The notes: generated by a model from the letters alone, not told the origin. A DNA stretch of 64,000 nt from Neopestalotiopsis rosae (GCA_023078685.1 JALGAS010000001.1:2170001-2234000); one strand, 5' to 3'. Positions 13,157 through 24,829 are shown, counted from the stretch's first letter. Translations and numbers: made by a program.

Positions 13157-13299
13157 CGATTTGGCGCAGTGACAATACTGACGGTGGTTCAAGGGATGAC
13201 GACGATTCCATCCCGCTAGCCACTTAGGAACCTTGCCCAAATTCACTTACTGAGCTTCCACCCAAGGCTAGTGACGCGACCCTTGTTTTGGCCCAATGC

Positions 13300-13322
13300 A
13301 AATGTCAGCCTGACTGACATCT
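13300..13322. repeat. degenerate hairpin core
   Basis: The arm ATGTCAG and its complement are kept, but outer GG/CC bases and one inner base have changed (AAATGTCAGCC on the left). Confidence 0.65.
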
Positions 13323-13599
13323 TGATCTCAAGACTTCTATTCCGTCACTTAGTTGAAGGTATGTGAAATCCCGTGGACGCGATAGTCTTGCGCCAGCCAA
13401 TCGAGACCCCAGACAATTGCAGTCACAGCAACGACGCATGCTGCTGTGGCTATCTCGCTAAACATAGTGAAATATTCCATTGTTGTTTCGAATTGGCAAG
13501 CCACTGGCTTAGTGCACTGTGGCTGGCCAGGATTTCTGACTAGTTGGCAGAAAGACAATGTCACATCCGCTTAACGTCCCTCGAAGCTATGCCAAATCC

Positions 13600-13622
13600 G
13601 GATGTCAGTCAGACTGACATCC
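13600..13622. repeat. palindromic hairpin core
   Basis: Exact 11-base arms around a central A. The GCATAGCTT box lies on the left in reverse complement, so the unit is on the minus strand. Confidence 0.88.
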
Positions 13623-13640
13623 AAATTTGGCCAAAATAAT

Positions 13641-15642
13641 ATTCGTGTCACTGTGAAGTGCATCCATTTCCCACCGCCCTGGCCCATGAGCCCGGCTGAT
13701 CACGGTTTGCTTTGCCGGATTGGAGTCACGACCACAGCGCCGCCGGAATTTTCGTGAATACTTCTGCTAAGGGTTAGTTATAAGAAAGCCGCTTTAGCTG
13801 GGGTCCAAAAAGACCCACATGGAAAGTGACACAACGCGATGGATTATTGCCACAACTAGTCCGATCTGCGAACAGCAGGAAGTACTGAGATGATACAGTG
13901 TACTGTACCAATTCTGACGTGCTGGACTTGGGCATACGTACGCAGCACGCCTTCTATCAGACATGTCAAGATCTAGAGGAGACATAATGCACGGGCTTCC
14001 AGAAAAGCATGTACTTCCTACGCGCCCATGACAATTCCCATTCGTCAGGATACAACCCTGCCGTCTCCTATCGCAGGCCGTTATTGACTAGTGGCTCCAT
14101 GGGCAAATTGTTTCCTGTTGCATCGTCCTACACACACACCCTTGCATACAATGCAGTTGTAACGTATTTTCAAAACGAGGATGTCAATATTTTTCTGATA
14201 TCAACAACGGATTGGTCGCTATGCGCTCCTGTGACAAGAATGCTTATACCTTTGCCCCCATCCAGGCTGCCAAACCAACTGCTCTCGAACCTACAACGCT
14301 ACCGTTACCACGTGCAAATACTACGCAAGCACATGTCGCTCACCTCTGCCCGGTTCTACAACCCGGCCTCATTCATGCAGACCCCTGTGATAGGCGCACC
14401 ATTTGGCACACGATTGGCCTTGAGGAGGCTTGCGACGGGTGACAGATCTGGTGTCCCGACAAGTGCCCGCCGTCGCCTGTCGTTAGAGGCCACAATGGAG
14501 GAGGTGAATGGCTGCCGCCATGACTATGCAACAGTGGCGATATCAAGTGACTGAAGATTTCGAGCAGACTAAGATAGCTAAAACTAAGGCTACGTATTAC
14601 AGCATAACAAAGCTTACATGGAATGCGCATAACGACTGGTGGCAGCCAATACTTGAGACCCGACGGATGCAAGTCTCTTCATCCGCTGTGCTGCCTGAAC
14701 TATGCTCGTCCGATGCTATGATGTAGGATTTCGTCACGGTATCCCCTGTAAAGCTTAATCTAGTGGCTGCACCATGAAGCATCTAAAAGGGACATCTTTC
14801 TTGATCAAAGACCCATCATCAAGAGTGATCGACAATCATTCGTAACCGTATCATTCTCACGCCCCATTGGTATGAAAAGTTTGTGACCAACAAGGAACGG
14901 GGAATGAAACGTTCAGGAAATTTGTACGTAACACAACGCTCAATTTCCATGGGTGCCTATTTTAAAATGAGTCGATCCGCGATTCCCGCAACATATGCCG
15001 GGCAACTCCAAGGACTGCAACGGTATGACAGGTGGCTCAATTCTCAGGAAATGATGCCTAGGATTTGACATATTAAGATACTATGCAATTATGCTAACCA
15101 CTCGGGCGTTCCAGAGTCGTGGCAAGTATGATGCTTACCGCTGTAGGCAGACTCGAATCTGATACTCAACAGGCTCTATATAATACTTCTCTCTTGCACC
15201 AATCCAAATAGCTCAACACAAACTCCCAGTGGTGTTGCAACCCTCCGATCCATTGCATTATCTGAATCATCTTGCCATCTTGTTCTATTTCTCTTCAAAA
15301 ACATACCTCATACACACTCGCAAATCCGTCTTAGGTTCAGTCGATGGATATGGCCAAAACAGCAACCCAAACAAGTAATGACACGGGGAATATGTTTGAA
15401 TCTGAGTTTTCTATGCCTGCAAAGCGCCAAGAAGAGTAAAATCAGATCGCTATAGTCGTCATGATATCCTCGGTCACAGCGTGTATCGAGAACGAGCACT
15501 CGGACACTTCGACAAGGCTGGAGCTTGCTTGTTTGCTCGCTACAACCAAGAAGAAATTCTCCACTTCGACCCACTCGCATGCCTCAAAGTAATTGGGTGA
15601 GAGGAGAGCGCTGATTTCAACCGTGCATACAGTTACTTTAAT
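13641..15642. other. no assignable gene
   Basis: A 181-codon frame at 14009-14554 (plus) is the longest, but its composition is Ser/Arg-rich with no motif, and overlapping frames on both strands are equally open. I see nothing else. Confidence 0.35.
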
Positions 15643-16215
15643 TCAAGTACGCACTGTAGTCCCAAGCCAGTCTGTCAGATCAGCCCTGATAAATGTTTTG
15701 GCAGTTTTCCGGACAGCATTGGCTGGAAAAAATTGGGCTGCCACGCAGATGATCTCGACATAGTATATTTGAAGAAACACTGCGTCAGGGGGATACGAAC
15801 GGTCTAGGTAACAGGAGTTCCGATCTATCAAAGTATTTCCTTCAACTGAATCATCTGCAACATCTTGTTTGATTGTGTACGCTCTGGTTGTGACTTTACC
15901 CTCCCGTTTTATGATGTAGGCAAATCCTCGAGGACAATGGTCCTCACCCGAGACGGAGGTCGATATCCCAACATCTTCCTCTGACAAATCAGTCTAGGCG
16001 AGCATGCGTCAATAGTTAGTACCTCACCCTACTCCTGGGATGCAGGAAAGTGCTAATGGGGAATGGAAAGATACATGTGAACTTGGCGGGGTGACGGCAT
16101 ATGGTGCATATGTGGCAACACTAGAGCTTAATTGCCGTCTTGCAGCGAGTTGGCGTACGACTGTAGCGCCTCGTATGGCATAACTATTATCATCTCTCAC
16201 TGTCGATAGTACCAT
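15643..16215 (-). CDS. hypothetical small protein, two exons
   Basis: Exons 16215-16075 and 15993-15643 join in phase across an 81-bp GT-AG intron with a perfect TACTAAC-type branch site, giving 163 residues. The N-terminus is Arg/Ser-rich and the second exon encodes an acidic start followed by a beta-rich stretch. I know of no family for it. It is transcribed divergently from the membrane protein gene at 16305, with only about 90 bp between start codons, so the two probably share a promoter region. The intron signals make a real gene more likely than chance. Confidence 0.42.
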
Positions 16216-16304
16216 CAAATGGTACTTATTGCTGGTCCATTTTTGTCACTCTCGCAGCTCGCCCCACAACTCACATAACTGAGAGATATGAGCTTCCATT
16301 CAGA

Positions 16305-17366
16305 ATGAGCTCCGAATCTTCTGCTTTGATTTGTTCACTGGCTCCTTCGTCAGCCCGCAAACCTATTTGTTTCTACCGTTGCGGCTTGGCCTTACTTCTA
16401 TCTGTGGGGTTTGCTTTGACAGACACGGCCATCAGCACTATACTACTTCCATGGCTGACAAAAGAGCTACGATCTGACCAACGAATGCTATGGATATACG
16501 GCGCCTCGTGTTGTTTCGATCACCTTGCTGAATATTCGTGGACGGATATTTCAGATTTCATCCGCAGCTTCTGGTTTGACGTGCTTTATGACCGCAGGCT
16601 TATGCTTGACAAGAAGGAACTTGACAGCCTGAGGAAAAACAGCAGTCTAGATTCAGTGTTATCTATACTGGTCACGAAGCTTCCCTCGTTCGCAATCAAA
16701 CAGGTTATGGTGCTATGGCCTACCTTTGGAATATGGTCCGCCTTTCTCCCTGTCTTTCTAATATCTGCCAATGTCATCATCAAATACGGCTCAGGCCAGA
16801 AAGAGGCGATGCATGACAATTGGGAGAAAGGAGTCAAGCTTCAAGATAGTTTGTGAGTATCCTCGCTCTCATGCCTGCCAAGCGGCATCTTCTTACGTAA
16901 CAAAGCAATCAGGACGATGAACAAGTTCTGCAATTTAGCCAACGGGAAGCGAGCCGATCACTTCGTCAGAGCGAATGGATCAAGTTTCGTTCCAACATCC
17001 TATGGGCGATCATCGTTGTGGGCTCGCTCGCGTATATATGCGATCGGTCCAAAATCTTTACGTCTTCGAGCCCAGTTCTCCTCATTATCTTGAAAGACGC
17101 CTTCGCAGTGAATACCAACCTACAAAAGTTGTGGCAAAGCCTCGCACCAGCTTGGACACTGATGAGATCGAGCGAAAGGATACCCCGCCGCGACTATTCA
17201 CGTTATCCGACAATTTTGGCATTGATCGCGGCCCTGGTACGTATACTCAAACCCAGAGGAGAGCGAATCCCAGCAAGATGATGTGTTGTTTCCAGATGTC
17301 TGGTCTTTTCACATCATTGCCACGGTCGGTAGGACACGGAGAGTGCTGTTGGCTCCAGTATCATAG
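16305..17366 (+). CDS. hypothetical fungal multi-pass membrane protein
   Basis: Exons 16305-16852, 16906-17240 and 17296-17366 join in phase to give about 317 residues. An alternative last splice from 17236 changes only the C-terminus. Hydrophobic helices are visible near residues 25-50 (CGLALLLSVGFALTDTA), 145-170 (FGIWSAFLPVFLISANVI) and 210-225 (ILWAIIVVGSLAYIC). The short second intron uses AAAG as its acceptor. There is no catalytic motif. The protein probably sits in an intracellular or plasma membrane; the function is unknown. Confidence 0.6.
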
Positions 17367-17380
17367 CCCGTTAGTTTAGA

Positions 17381-19489
17381 TTGAACAATAACTATCAGAG
17401 ATTTACATCTTCAAGTCTAATATCTCATTCTATCATCGTGACCTGCTCGCAACTTTCGGCTCTGGAAGACCATAGCAGTCAATTCGTCGCAATACTGCAA
17501 AAATTTGTCGGAGGGGCTGCTCTTGATCAACCGTTTGGATGGGTTGATGTTCCCAAAAGTTCTTGTTGTCAGCGTAGTGATTTAATAGGCAAACACCCCC
17601 AAATCGAAGATGTCCTCTTGTTTGGGCCACATCAGAGCTAAGAACACCGGCCGTCAATCTGGCAAGTGTAAACTTTCTGATCACATCATTGGCAGGTCCT
17701 GGTTTCCTAACTATTAGGACGATCGGTCGTGTTCTGCTCCACAATCAGTATTCCATCGCTACTTTTAAAACCTTTGCACAGTTCTCAAAAGATCACAAAG
17801 AGCTACCTTAAGAACCATCCCTTGAACATGCTGTACACACAGTACAAGTTGTCATGAAGATGCCTCTACCATCTCACAAGAAACATTTTTGTTGATTGTG
17901 GCATTCCCAGTTGACCAATTGGAAGGCCCATCTATTGACTTACTCAAGCATGGAATTGAAGGAGCGGTGGTGTAGTTCTCGGATCCGATTGGTCAAGGAA
18001 ATGCATTTGGACACGATTGCAGTAGGAAATATCGTGTTCCGATAGGTTCTATTCCAATCCTTTCCGTTCTTCGTCTGTTTGCAAGCAGGGATGTCAAGGG
18101 CTGATCAAGGCTATGCCGATTTTGGATGTCAGTCTGACTGACATCCTAATTTGGCCAAACAATTTTCCCTTTGTACCCCGCCTTTCTACCGAGGATTTCA
18201 TTTTTTCCCGACGGAAAGCAAGTGCCAACGTTACGTTAAACCTTGCCATTGGCCTACCCACCCACCAAGCCGTTACGTATCAAAGGCCAGACCTCAACGC
18301 ACCGCAGATTACTACGAGAAGAATCCCATTCATCTCGTATCACTCGCGAAAGCAGGGATCAACGATGGCGGCTGGAGGGCCCAGGACGAGCAATAGGTGA
18401 CTGTATTGATCACTATAGTTGATTTTGCGTCCGATGAGAAGGATTTTTCGTTTCCTTCAGTGACGCCTCCAGTGGTTTGCGCTTATGAGTCAGCCGTCGT
18501 ATTTCATGCAATTTCCTCGTTTACTTGCGTAAGCATATCGATCTTTCCAGCATTCGCATCGTACAGGTTTCACAAGTTGTTGGATTAGCAAATCTGCCGG
18601 CGAAAAAGCCACCGTTTTTCGAGCTTGTGCCGGTATACTCGCGACCTAACAGCTGCAGGCTATCGATGTTCCGACCAATGCTACACCCAATGGCTCCTGA
18701 TGGAACAAAGCTGCGGTACCGCTGGAGTTTCCAGTCTATAGTAGGCTTTTAAAACACTAATACGAACTACTGTCTACTTTGTTTTCGCCCTACCGTTATT
18801 GCTACGCTAAAGGCCATGCTTCCCGCCAAGCGTGGAAACAGCAACTCACGAGAAAGTTCGCTGAGCACGGGCAACGGCGTCCTTAAAGAACACTCAGAGT
18901 TCTGGATTCAAGGGTTATCTTTTGGATGCAATAGTTGGTTCAATCATTGACGCCTAACGATCGTTCCGAGGAAACGTGAACAATTATTATCCGATACACT
19001 TGGTAAATGTTGCTGATACTTGATGCTTGGAAGATTGACTTTTTACTGTTGATTCTTGTTAAGTGAGTACGGTCTGTCAATCAAGGATCAGCGAGCCCTT
19101 TCTTTTTTCTGGATCAGAATCTTGGAAACGCAACACATCAAGCGCAAATATCTTGTCACATAGTCGTCGCGAACCATGTTCAGCAGGATAGCCACAGCAG
19201 CACGCATCGCTGCTGTGACACGTACAATTCATTCCAGTACACACATGCGGTGCAGCCACTGGGGAGAGGACAATACCCGACGATACATTACGATGTTGGA
19301 ATCGGCTACAGCTCACCACGGCATAGGCTTTCGAGGACAATGTATGCAATCAAGATGCAGTTCCAATGAATGATCAACATTGTTGCATTCAATGGTCTGG
19401 TTGTGCATAGGTGCCGGGCGAAGACTAGCAGGGGAGACCAGCAGCTTGAGGAACTTTTCTAGACACTCGCCAGCGTGATTTAGATCTCA
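17381..19489. other. mostly unassigned; hairpin copy and a repeat fragment
   Basis: No supported gene. A hairpin core lies at 18124-18146. At about 19176-19230 a stretch (AGGATAGCCACAGCAGCACG, GCTGCTGTGA) resembles the inner part of the long dispersed repeat and is probably an eroded fragment. Confidence 0.45.
18124..18146. repeat. palindromic hairpin core
   Basis: Exact 11-base arms around a central T, with TTTGGCCAAAC on the right and GGCTATGCCGA on the left, which places the unit on the minus strand. Confidence 0.88.
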
Positions 19490-19926
19490 CCGACTACATT
19501 GCGATAATGCGATGCACTTGCTTTCCTGGAAATATCTGGCGATAGAAAAACAAAATGGACATCTTCAAGAGAGACACCTCAACGAAATATAATGTCGCGA
19601 TATAATAAAAGCCCTTGGCAAAATTTGTGATATTGTGAGGCAACTGATTTTGACACATGCATCGAATGAATTGTTGAATTCTTCGTTGTGACAATGACAG
19701 CTTGCATCTGTGAGGCCACCGTCAGATATGTTCAAAGCTGCTGAGACGCAGGATTGCTGCAATAGTTGTTTTCAGTAACAACTTTCAGTCTTGGGATCCA
19801 GGAATCAACGGGATGACTTACTGCACATGATGGGAAATCAAGCGTTGTACTGCTGGCGGCTCGAAGAGATTGGGAGACTGTAGCAGCGATCCATACGAAG
19901 AACAAAGGGTGAACAATGGCTTTTAT
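19490..19926 (-). pseudogene. relic of a CFEM-domain seven-helix receptor-like protein
   Basis: Read from 19926, codons KAIVHPLFFVWIAATVSQS form a signal peptide, but the first codon is ATA where ATG is expected. A GT-AG intron (19757-19821) joins DFPSCA to QSCVSAALN and a Cys-rich segment ending FDACVKISC. This matches a CFEM domain (six of the usual eight Cys seen). A second frame then encodes FAKGFYYIATLYFVEVSLLKMSILFFYRQIFP, which matches a middle helix of the fungal rhodopsin-domain (PTH11-like) family. The first helices are missing and the frame stops after IIAM at about 19494. The parent class is a cell-surface receptor; this copy cannot encode one. Confidence 0.72.
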
Positions 19927-20302
19927 TGTGGCTGCGTCAGCGATTTCGATGATCCTGAGGCCTTGCAACTAGAAGGATAATCTAACAGCTAATTGATGAA
20001 AATGCAAGGAATACGGCTGGTCAGTTTAATATGCTTGCGAATACTCGGAGCGGTGTTGGAAGTAGACGTAACCGGAGCGCAGTGGACATCTTTGGGTTGG
20101 GTTTCCAGAAATGGCGCTCCTGGTGCGTAAGGTCGTCCGTAAAAGGCGCTGCCATTGGTATATATGCTATACGGCTCTCCAGGCACATATCATATCCCAA
20201 ATCAGTTTTCGGATTTGCCAAGAAGCCAAGAGTAATCTATTATTTATTGCTAGCAGCCTCCTGACCACCTGAAATCATTAATGGTTGACTTTTCAATTAG
20301 TT

Positions 20303-21583
20303 ATGATGAGACATTATCGGCTGATCTCTATAGTCAAGTTAATCCTGGCCGGTTTGTCGTCGCCCATTTTATCTACTGATCATGGAGGCCGCTCCGGACA
20401 CTTTGGATTTGCACAACGAAATCTCAATCAATCATTGGGACTTCAGTTCGTCAATAGTCACAAACTTTGCGATCTCAATGCATATGTGACTGGCATTAAT
20501 ACTGCGGGCGACATCGTATTCTTGACCGCCTCAGGTACTTGGTACTATCCTACACCACTGAATGGATCAATGCCCACAAAATTGGACGACGCTAATATTG
20601 CTATTCCTGTACCGTATCTGGATGACGAGTCATCCGCAACTTCCCTGATTTTGCCTGATTATATATCTGCCGGTCGCGTATGGATCGCTCAGGGCGAGCT
20701 TGAGTTTTTTGCGTTGCGATCCGCGAGCGGCGCGACGATGCTGCAGGAACCATCCGCCTCGAATTTGGAAGATGCATCCACAACAATCGTTTGGGGGTTT
20801 ATAGAGCTTACTTATACGAAGAAAGGTGGCTTATTTGCAAATCTGTCCTTTGTGGATTTTATCGGACTCTCACTCGGCATGATCTTGACACTCGATAACG
20901 GCGAAGTCCAGATCGTAGAAGGACTCGCAAGTAACGCAGTTGAGCAAGTGTGCGATGAACTGCAGACACAGTCGGATTCGGATCAAATGCCATGGAACCA
21001 ATTATGTGTCTACTCACCTCAAGGCCACCCTCTCCGAACACTATCCCCAAATCTCTATGAGACTATCAATCCCGGGGCGACGGATGGCTATTACACGGAC
21101 TACATAGATCGCGTGTGGGAGCTATACCTGACGGAAGACCTGATCTTTGACAACGGAGCCAATCAGTCCATTACATGCCGGGTAGCCGCCAACGATGAGC
21201 TCACTTGTGAGGGTGACAACCGCCCCTACAGTCGACCCACGACGGCCGACATCTGGGGTTGTAATACAGGGCCGTTTGCCATTCTGGATATCGATAATGC
21301 CATTCACCGTGCAGTTGTACCGCGCTTATGTGCAGCCTTTGTTCGCACTACTCTCCTCCTACATGGTGGTAAGATACAGCCATCCTTGCCAAACACAAGT
21401 TACTATCTGAGTGGCCCCACCAATCATTATAGCCGAATTGTTCACGAAAACGAATTGGATGGAAAGGGTTACACATTCTCTTATGATGATGTCAGTGTTG
21501 GTCAAGAGAATGTTGCTGGCATAGTCGCAGGGTCGGGCGCTCTGGTATTGGAAATCCTCATTGGCGGATACGAAAGATCTTGA
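20303..21583 (+). CDS. GH64-type beta-1,3-glucanase, secreted
   Basis: An intronless frame of 426 residues starts at ATG 20303; an apparent earlier start at 20285 is TTG. The N-terminus (about residues 1-25) is a signal peptide. The body matches glycoside hydrolase family 64: VFLTASGTWYYP near residue 75, SAGRVWIAQGELEFFALR near 125, then WGFIELTYTKKGGLFANLS and VDFIGLSLGM near 165-195, and the later DYIDRVWELY. The family cleaves beta-1,3-glucan and has a thaumatin-like fold. It would act outside the cell on glucan of its own or other fungal walls. The frame is unbroken and of normal length. It runs convergently toward the GH47 fragment. Confidence 0.88.
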   Translation: MMRHYRLISIVKLILAGLSSPILSTDHGGRSGHFGFAQRNLNQSLGLQFVNSHKLCDLNAYVTGINTAGDIVFLTASGTWYYPTPLNGSMPTKLDDANIAIPVPYLDDESSATSLILPDYISAGRVWIAQGELEFFALRSASGATMLQEPSASNLEDASTTIVWGFIELTYTKKGGLFANLSFVDFIGLSLGMILTLDNGEVQIVEGLASNAVEQVCDELQTQSDSDQMPWNQLCVYSPQGHPLRTLSPNLYETINPGATDGYYTDYIDRVWELYLTEDLIFDNGANQSITCRVAANDELTCEGDNRPYSRPTTADIWGCNTGPFAILDIDNAIHRAVVPRLCAAFVRTTLLLHGGKIQPSLPNTSYYLSGPTNHYSRIVHENELDGKGYTFSYDDVSVGQENVAGIVAGSGALVLEILIGGYERS

Positions 21584-21668
21584 CGGAATTGGTGCTGCTT
21601 TTCTTTTGCTGCTTTCCTGTTTCTTGTTCATCCTTTGTGCCCTTGGTCTATAATTCTTTGATTAGCAT

Positions 21669-22010
21669 TCAAACGATGCCACTAATGACAGACGCAGCCA
21701 ATTCCGTCTCGGTTGACTTCTTGATGGCTTGGAACATTCTCCACGCGGTCTCTTGATATTCCTCTTTGCCCGTAATGCGAAACGTGATGAAGATGCTTTC
21801 GATCGCTTCGGGTCGCAAGATGTGTCGTGGGTCCCGAGCATTCTTGATGCCCTTTCTGAGTGCAGAACCTCCCTCTTTCTGCCACAATTGCTCATCCCAA
21901 GCACATGGCTCGAGACTGGTGCATAGGAGGAGTTTGTAGATCTCGGGCATGGAGTGACCGGCGGAAGGACAATACGCATTTGTTAAACCCTCCTTACAGG
22001 CTATTCCGGA
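21669..22010 (-). pseudogene. C-terminal fragment of a GH47 class I alpha-mannosidase
   Basis: The minus-strand frame encodes MPEIYKLLLC, then ARDPRHILRPEAIESIF and ITGKEEYQETAWRMFQAIKK, which match the last third of GH47 alpha-mannosidases (the RPE and ES residues and YRITG box). The frame ends at 21669 with ASVISGIV followed by a stop, so the usual final segment is absent. Nothing upstream continues the catalytic domain, and a hairpin core (22014-22036) lies right at the break. GH47 enzymes trim N-glycans in the secretory path or act extracellularly. About 95 residues of roughly 500 remain, so I call it a relic. Confidence 0.75.
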
Positions 22011-22013
22011 TCA

Positions 22014-22036
22014 GGATGTCAGTCACACTGACACCC
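22014..22036. repeat. degenerate hairpin core at the edge of the GH47 fragment
   Basis: GGATGTCAGTC is kept on the left; the right arm has two changes (CACTGACACCC). The flank GGCTATTCCG matches the reverse complement of the common right box. Confidence 0.7.
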
Positions 22037-22039
22037 GAA

Positions 22040-22953
22040 TTAAGCCAAGACAAGGATTGCGTCTCTTCGGGCTGTTGACCCATTCGACGAGCGCCGCCGC
22101 GCCTGGGCATCCTTGTAAGCGAGATCAATGACCGCCCTCAGCTCAAGACCAGGATAGCTACTGTAAAGAAGTTCTCTTCTATTGCTTGTCCCAGCAGTAT
22201 AGAATTGTGCACGGGATTTGCCGGTTTATGAATAATCTCCTGGTTCATCTACCAGCCCGCATGCTAGGAGCATGGCTCAAGTATGTGTGGTGGCATATAA
22301 CCTTCACCCTGAGGAAGGCATTGAGCGTGACTATACGGCAAAGACCTATAATGCTCCGGTCGGCGGCACTTGGCACTATTTGGACGACCTCCTTTGAGAG
22401 TTTTTATTTGAGCAAGGAAATCCATGAGATTGAATGATTTGATTGATGACCGTTTTCTACAGCGCTTTGAACACAAACTAGACGGCGGGGCTGTGGTGCG
22501 GAGACCATAGTAGAATCTTGCGGCTGCTGAAGAAGAGGCCAACTAGAACAGACGGATGAACTAGAATCTCGAGATCGACTAGGGACTGCCCAGGCAGATC
22601 CTCTATACCAGCACTTGTAAAAACCACGGAGTCGCCATGTTGAGATCAACCACGTCCCACCATTTCGGGTTGAGCGGTCGTGCAGTTTCAGCATGCATAT
22701 CCTGTTGCTTCCAAAATACTTCGACGATGTCGCGAAGAACCCTGATGTTTCCAGGAGTTGAGTCCGACATGATACAAGTCTCGTTCTTTTGTGTGCGTGA
22801 AAACTCCTTGGTTTCGAGGTCAACCCGGAGATGTCTCCAAATATCTATACACATGATTGCAATGCGTTAAAGGTAAATGCAAGCTCTGTAAGAATAGCTA
22901 ATGCGTAATAAGCAGTCAAGCTTTTTAAATGCTGGGTTCTCTGCATTCAGGAT
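22040..22953. other. unassigned region with open minus-strand frames
   Basis: Minus-strand frames at 22854-22603 (containing NIRVLRDIVEVFWKQQDM and PLNPKWWDVVDLNMATPWF) look protein-like but match no family I can name. They could be a downstream exon or a remnant of the gene at 22954-24006. Confidence 0.3.
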
Positions 22954-24006
22954 TCAACCAACCACATGTTTCATCTCGCCCATGTCCACTTGTTGCAAGC
23001 TGGAAGAGGTCACCTCGATACCAAGCATATCGACCCGCTTGTCATGATAATAGATGTAGCTACCATCTTTATTGGAAACAACATGCCATAGAATGACGTT
23101 GTCTACCAGCTTGACAGCCACCAGAAGGGTCGAGAACGATTTGATGAACATCTTTTCCCTGTATGGTACAAGTCTGGAGTTTTGTAACAGGGCAACGAGA
23201 ATACTAAACGGCAGTTGTAATCCAAGACTTGTGACAGGATTTCGGAGATGAATGGGATAACCCGTTACCACAAGGGGGTTTCGGAAAAGGTCATGCCAAC
23301 AAGCGGCGACCTGAGAGTCAACAAGTTGAACACGTTTTGGCGTGGCCGTTAATTGAATATGCAACGATGCACATAATTCCGAACGCCGTATTATTGATGT
23401 TTTCCCAAAAGAAGGCTCGCACGTGCCTAATTCAGTAAAATCTGAGGATCGGAGAGCACAACTTAACCACATGAGTTGCTCGCCAATTTCGATAACCGAA
23501 TGCGGATGCCCGCAAGCTTTCATCGTGAAGCGGCCCTGTTCGATTGAAGCCTCAATCGTGGTTTCGTCACTTAGTATTGCTAAAATGATTATTAGAAAAG
23601 GGATATCCCACAAGCATAATATCGCACCATTTCGTGATGCGTCTTCCGCAGACTTGACGATCGATTGCACCACCCGTATAAAAGTCGGTGCTGACTCTGG
23701 CCATTGCCTCAGAAGGTAGTCGCCACAGGCCGAACCTTCGGCCTGCGTAGCCGTCCCGACCAAAACCAACGCCTTGAGAACAGCTTCTTCTGGCGGTATC
23801 CCGTACTCCTGCTCTTTGAAGAAGGAGTGCGGAGACCATTCCGTATCGTAGACGACGTCAATATGTCGAGGTGTGGATTTCTTGCTGAACTTCTGTTCCT
23901 CTTCAAGTGCTTTGAATATCTCCTCCGACAGTCTGGGAGCTGCTGACTCGGTGGGAATCCCCAATTCAGGTTGATCCCTCAGCTTTACAGGTCTTGAGAG
24001 ACTCAT
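22954..24006 (-). CDS. fungal hypothetical protein, possibly truncated at its C-terminus
   Basis: A single frame of 350 residues starts at 24006. The first third is acidic and polar (EEIFKALEEEQKFSKK). The rest is a mixed alpha/beta region containing NPLVVTGYPIHLR near residue 250 and VKLVDNVILWHVVSNKDGSY near 310. These boxes recall a large group of ascomycete proteins of unknown function, in which the GYPI box is followed by a longer C-terminal part, often with an HIVGW motif. Here the frame ends HVVG-stop, with TGA exactly where Trp would be expected. There is no signal peptide or membrane helix. I infer a possible G-to-A nonsense change but cannot rule out a natural end. Confidence 0.55.
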   Translation of the reverse strand: MSLSRPVKLRDQPELGIPTESAAPRLSEEIFKALEEEQKFSKKSTPRHIDVVYDTEWSPHSFFKEQEYGIPPEEAVLKALVLVGTATQAEGSACGDYLLRQWPESAPTFIRVVQSIVKSAEDASRNGAILCLWDIPFLIIILAILSDETTIEASIEQGRFTMKACGHPHSVIEIGEQLMWLSCALRSSDFTELGTCEPSFGKTSIIRRSELCASLHIQLTATPKRVQLVDSQVAACWHDLFRNPLVVTGYPIHLRNPVTSLGLQLPFSILVALLQNSRLVPYREKMFIKSFSTLLVAVKLVDNVILWHVVSNKDGSYIYYHDKRVDMLGIEVTSSSLQQVDMGEMKHVVG

Positions 24007-24829
24007 GGCAGGCTGTTTGTCGCAAAGAGTAAGCGGGTGGATTTATCTGCCAGATGAAAAGTGTTTTGTAGATATTGTTTCGAGACAATTATGCGACCTT
24101 GGCCAACAGGGCGAGCTCAAGCATGACTGAGCCTGAGCTATGGTCGTTGTGCAGTAAGACAGGGATCCCAGTCCTCACGAAGTGTAAAAACTTGGAGGGG
24201 GGTGGGGGAGGGCTGCAGCGGGAGCTGCCGACTCGATCAGGTATCGATCGACCGGTCACTCAGTTGCTTTTTGCAGAGAAGCGGGGCTTGCTGCAAATAG
24301 AGCTCCACCCACTTCGAGGCGTAGCAAAGCCGTTGTGATTGAAAGATCAAGACTTGTAGATCGCGATCTACTGCCACATCCTTAGATAAGAAGATCCGAT
24401 GAAACAGCGCAATATTTTAGGCAATTCTCCGTGTTCTCCAAAAGGCGCAACCACTCGAATCAAGGAATACCAATCGCTGGCATCACCATGGCAAGGCTCC
24501 GAGGAGAAATGTTGGCCTAAAAATCGCATCTGGTTCGCCGACAACTCAGCCCGGCGCAACTTCACTCCATAGTATAATATGCAAGGCTCTTTCGGCCCTC
24601 GCGCACCAATTAGGTTCAACATGCAGCTGTAGCTCCGCCACCTAGGCATACAGGCGAATAGGCTTCGGAGTGCCTTGGGCGTCAGGCATTTACCTGGCAT
24701 TCTGCAACTTCAGGAACTCGTCACTGCTTCGAACCAAACTATGATGAAGCATTTCAGATCATACCTGAAGCACGCAGTATTCCTATCAACTCATTTCCTG
24801 GCCATTCAAGGAGTTGGCAAAGGGGTCCT

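Larger units (their letters stand above)
13280..13640 (-). repeat. long dispersed repeat, inverted partial copy
   Basis: Read on the minus strand, this segment resembles the repeat at 26053-26464. Shared boxes include CCTCGAAGCTATGCC, GACAATGTC, GCCACTGGCTTAGTGCACT, CAATTGCAGTCACAGCAACGA and GCCAGCCAATCGAGACCC. It is bounded by a degenerate hairpin (13300-13322) and a clean one (13600-13622), about 300 bp apart. Confidence 0.75.

Noticed and set aside
14009..14554. A 181-codon plus frame
   Set aside because: No motif, no intron signals, and neighbouring frames are open to a similar extent.
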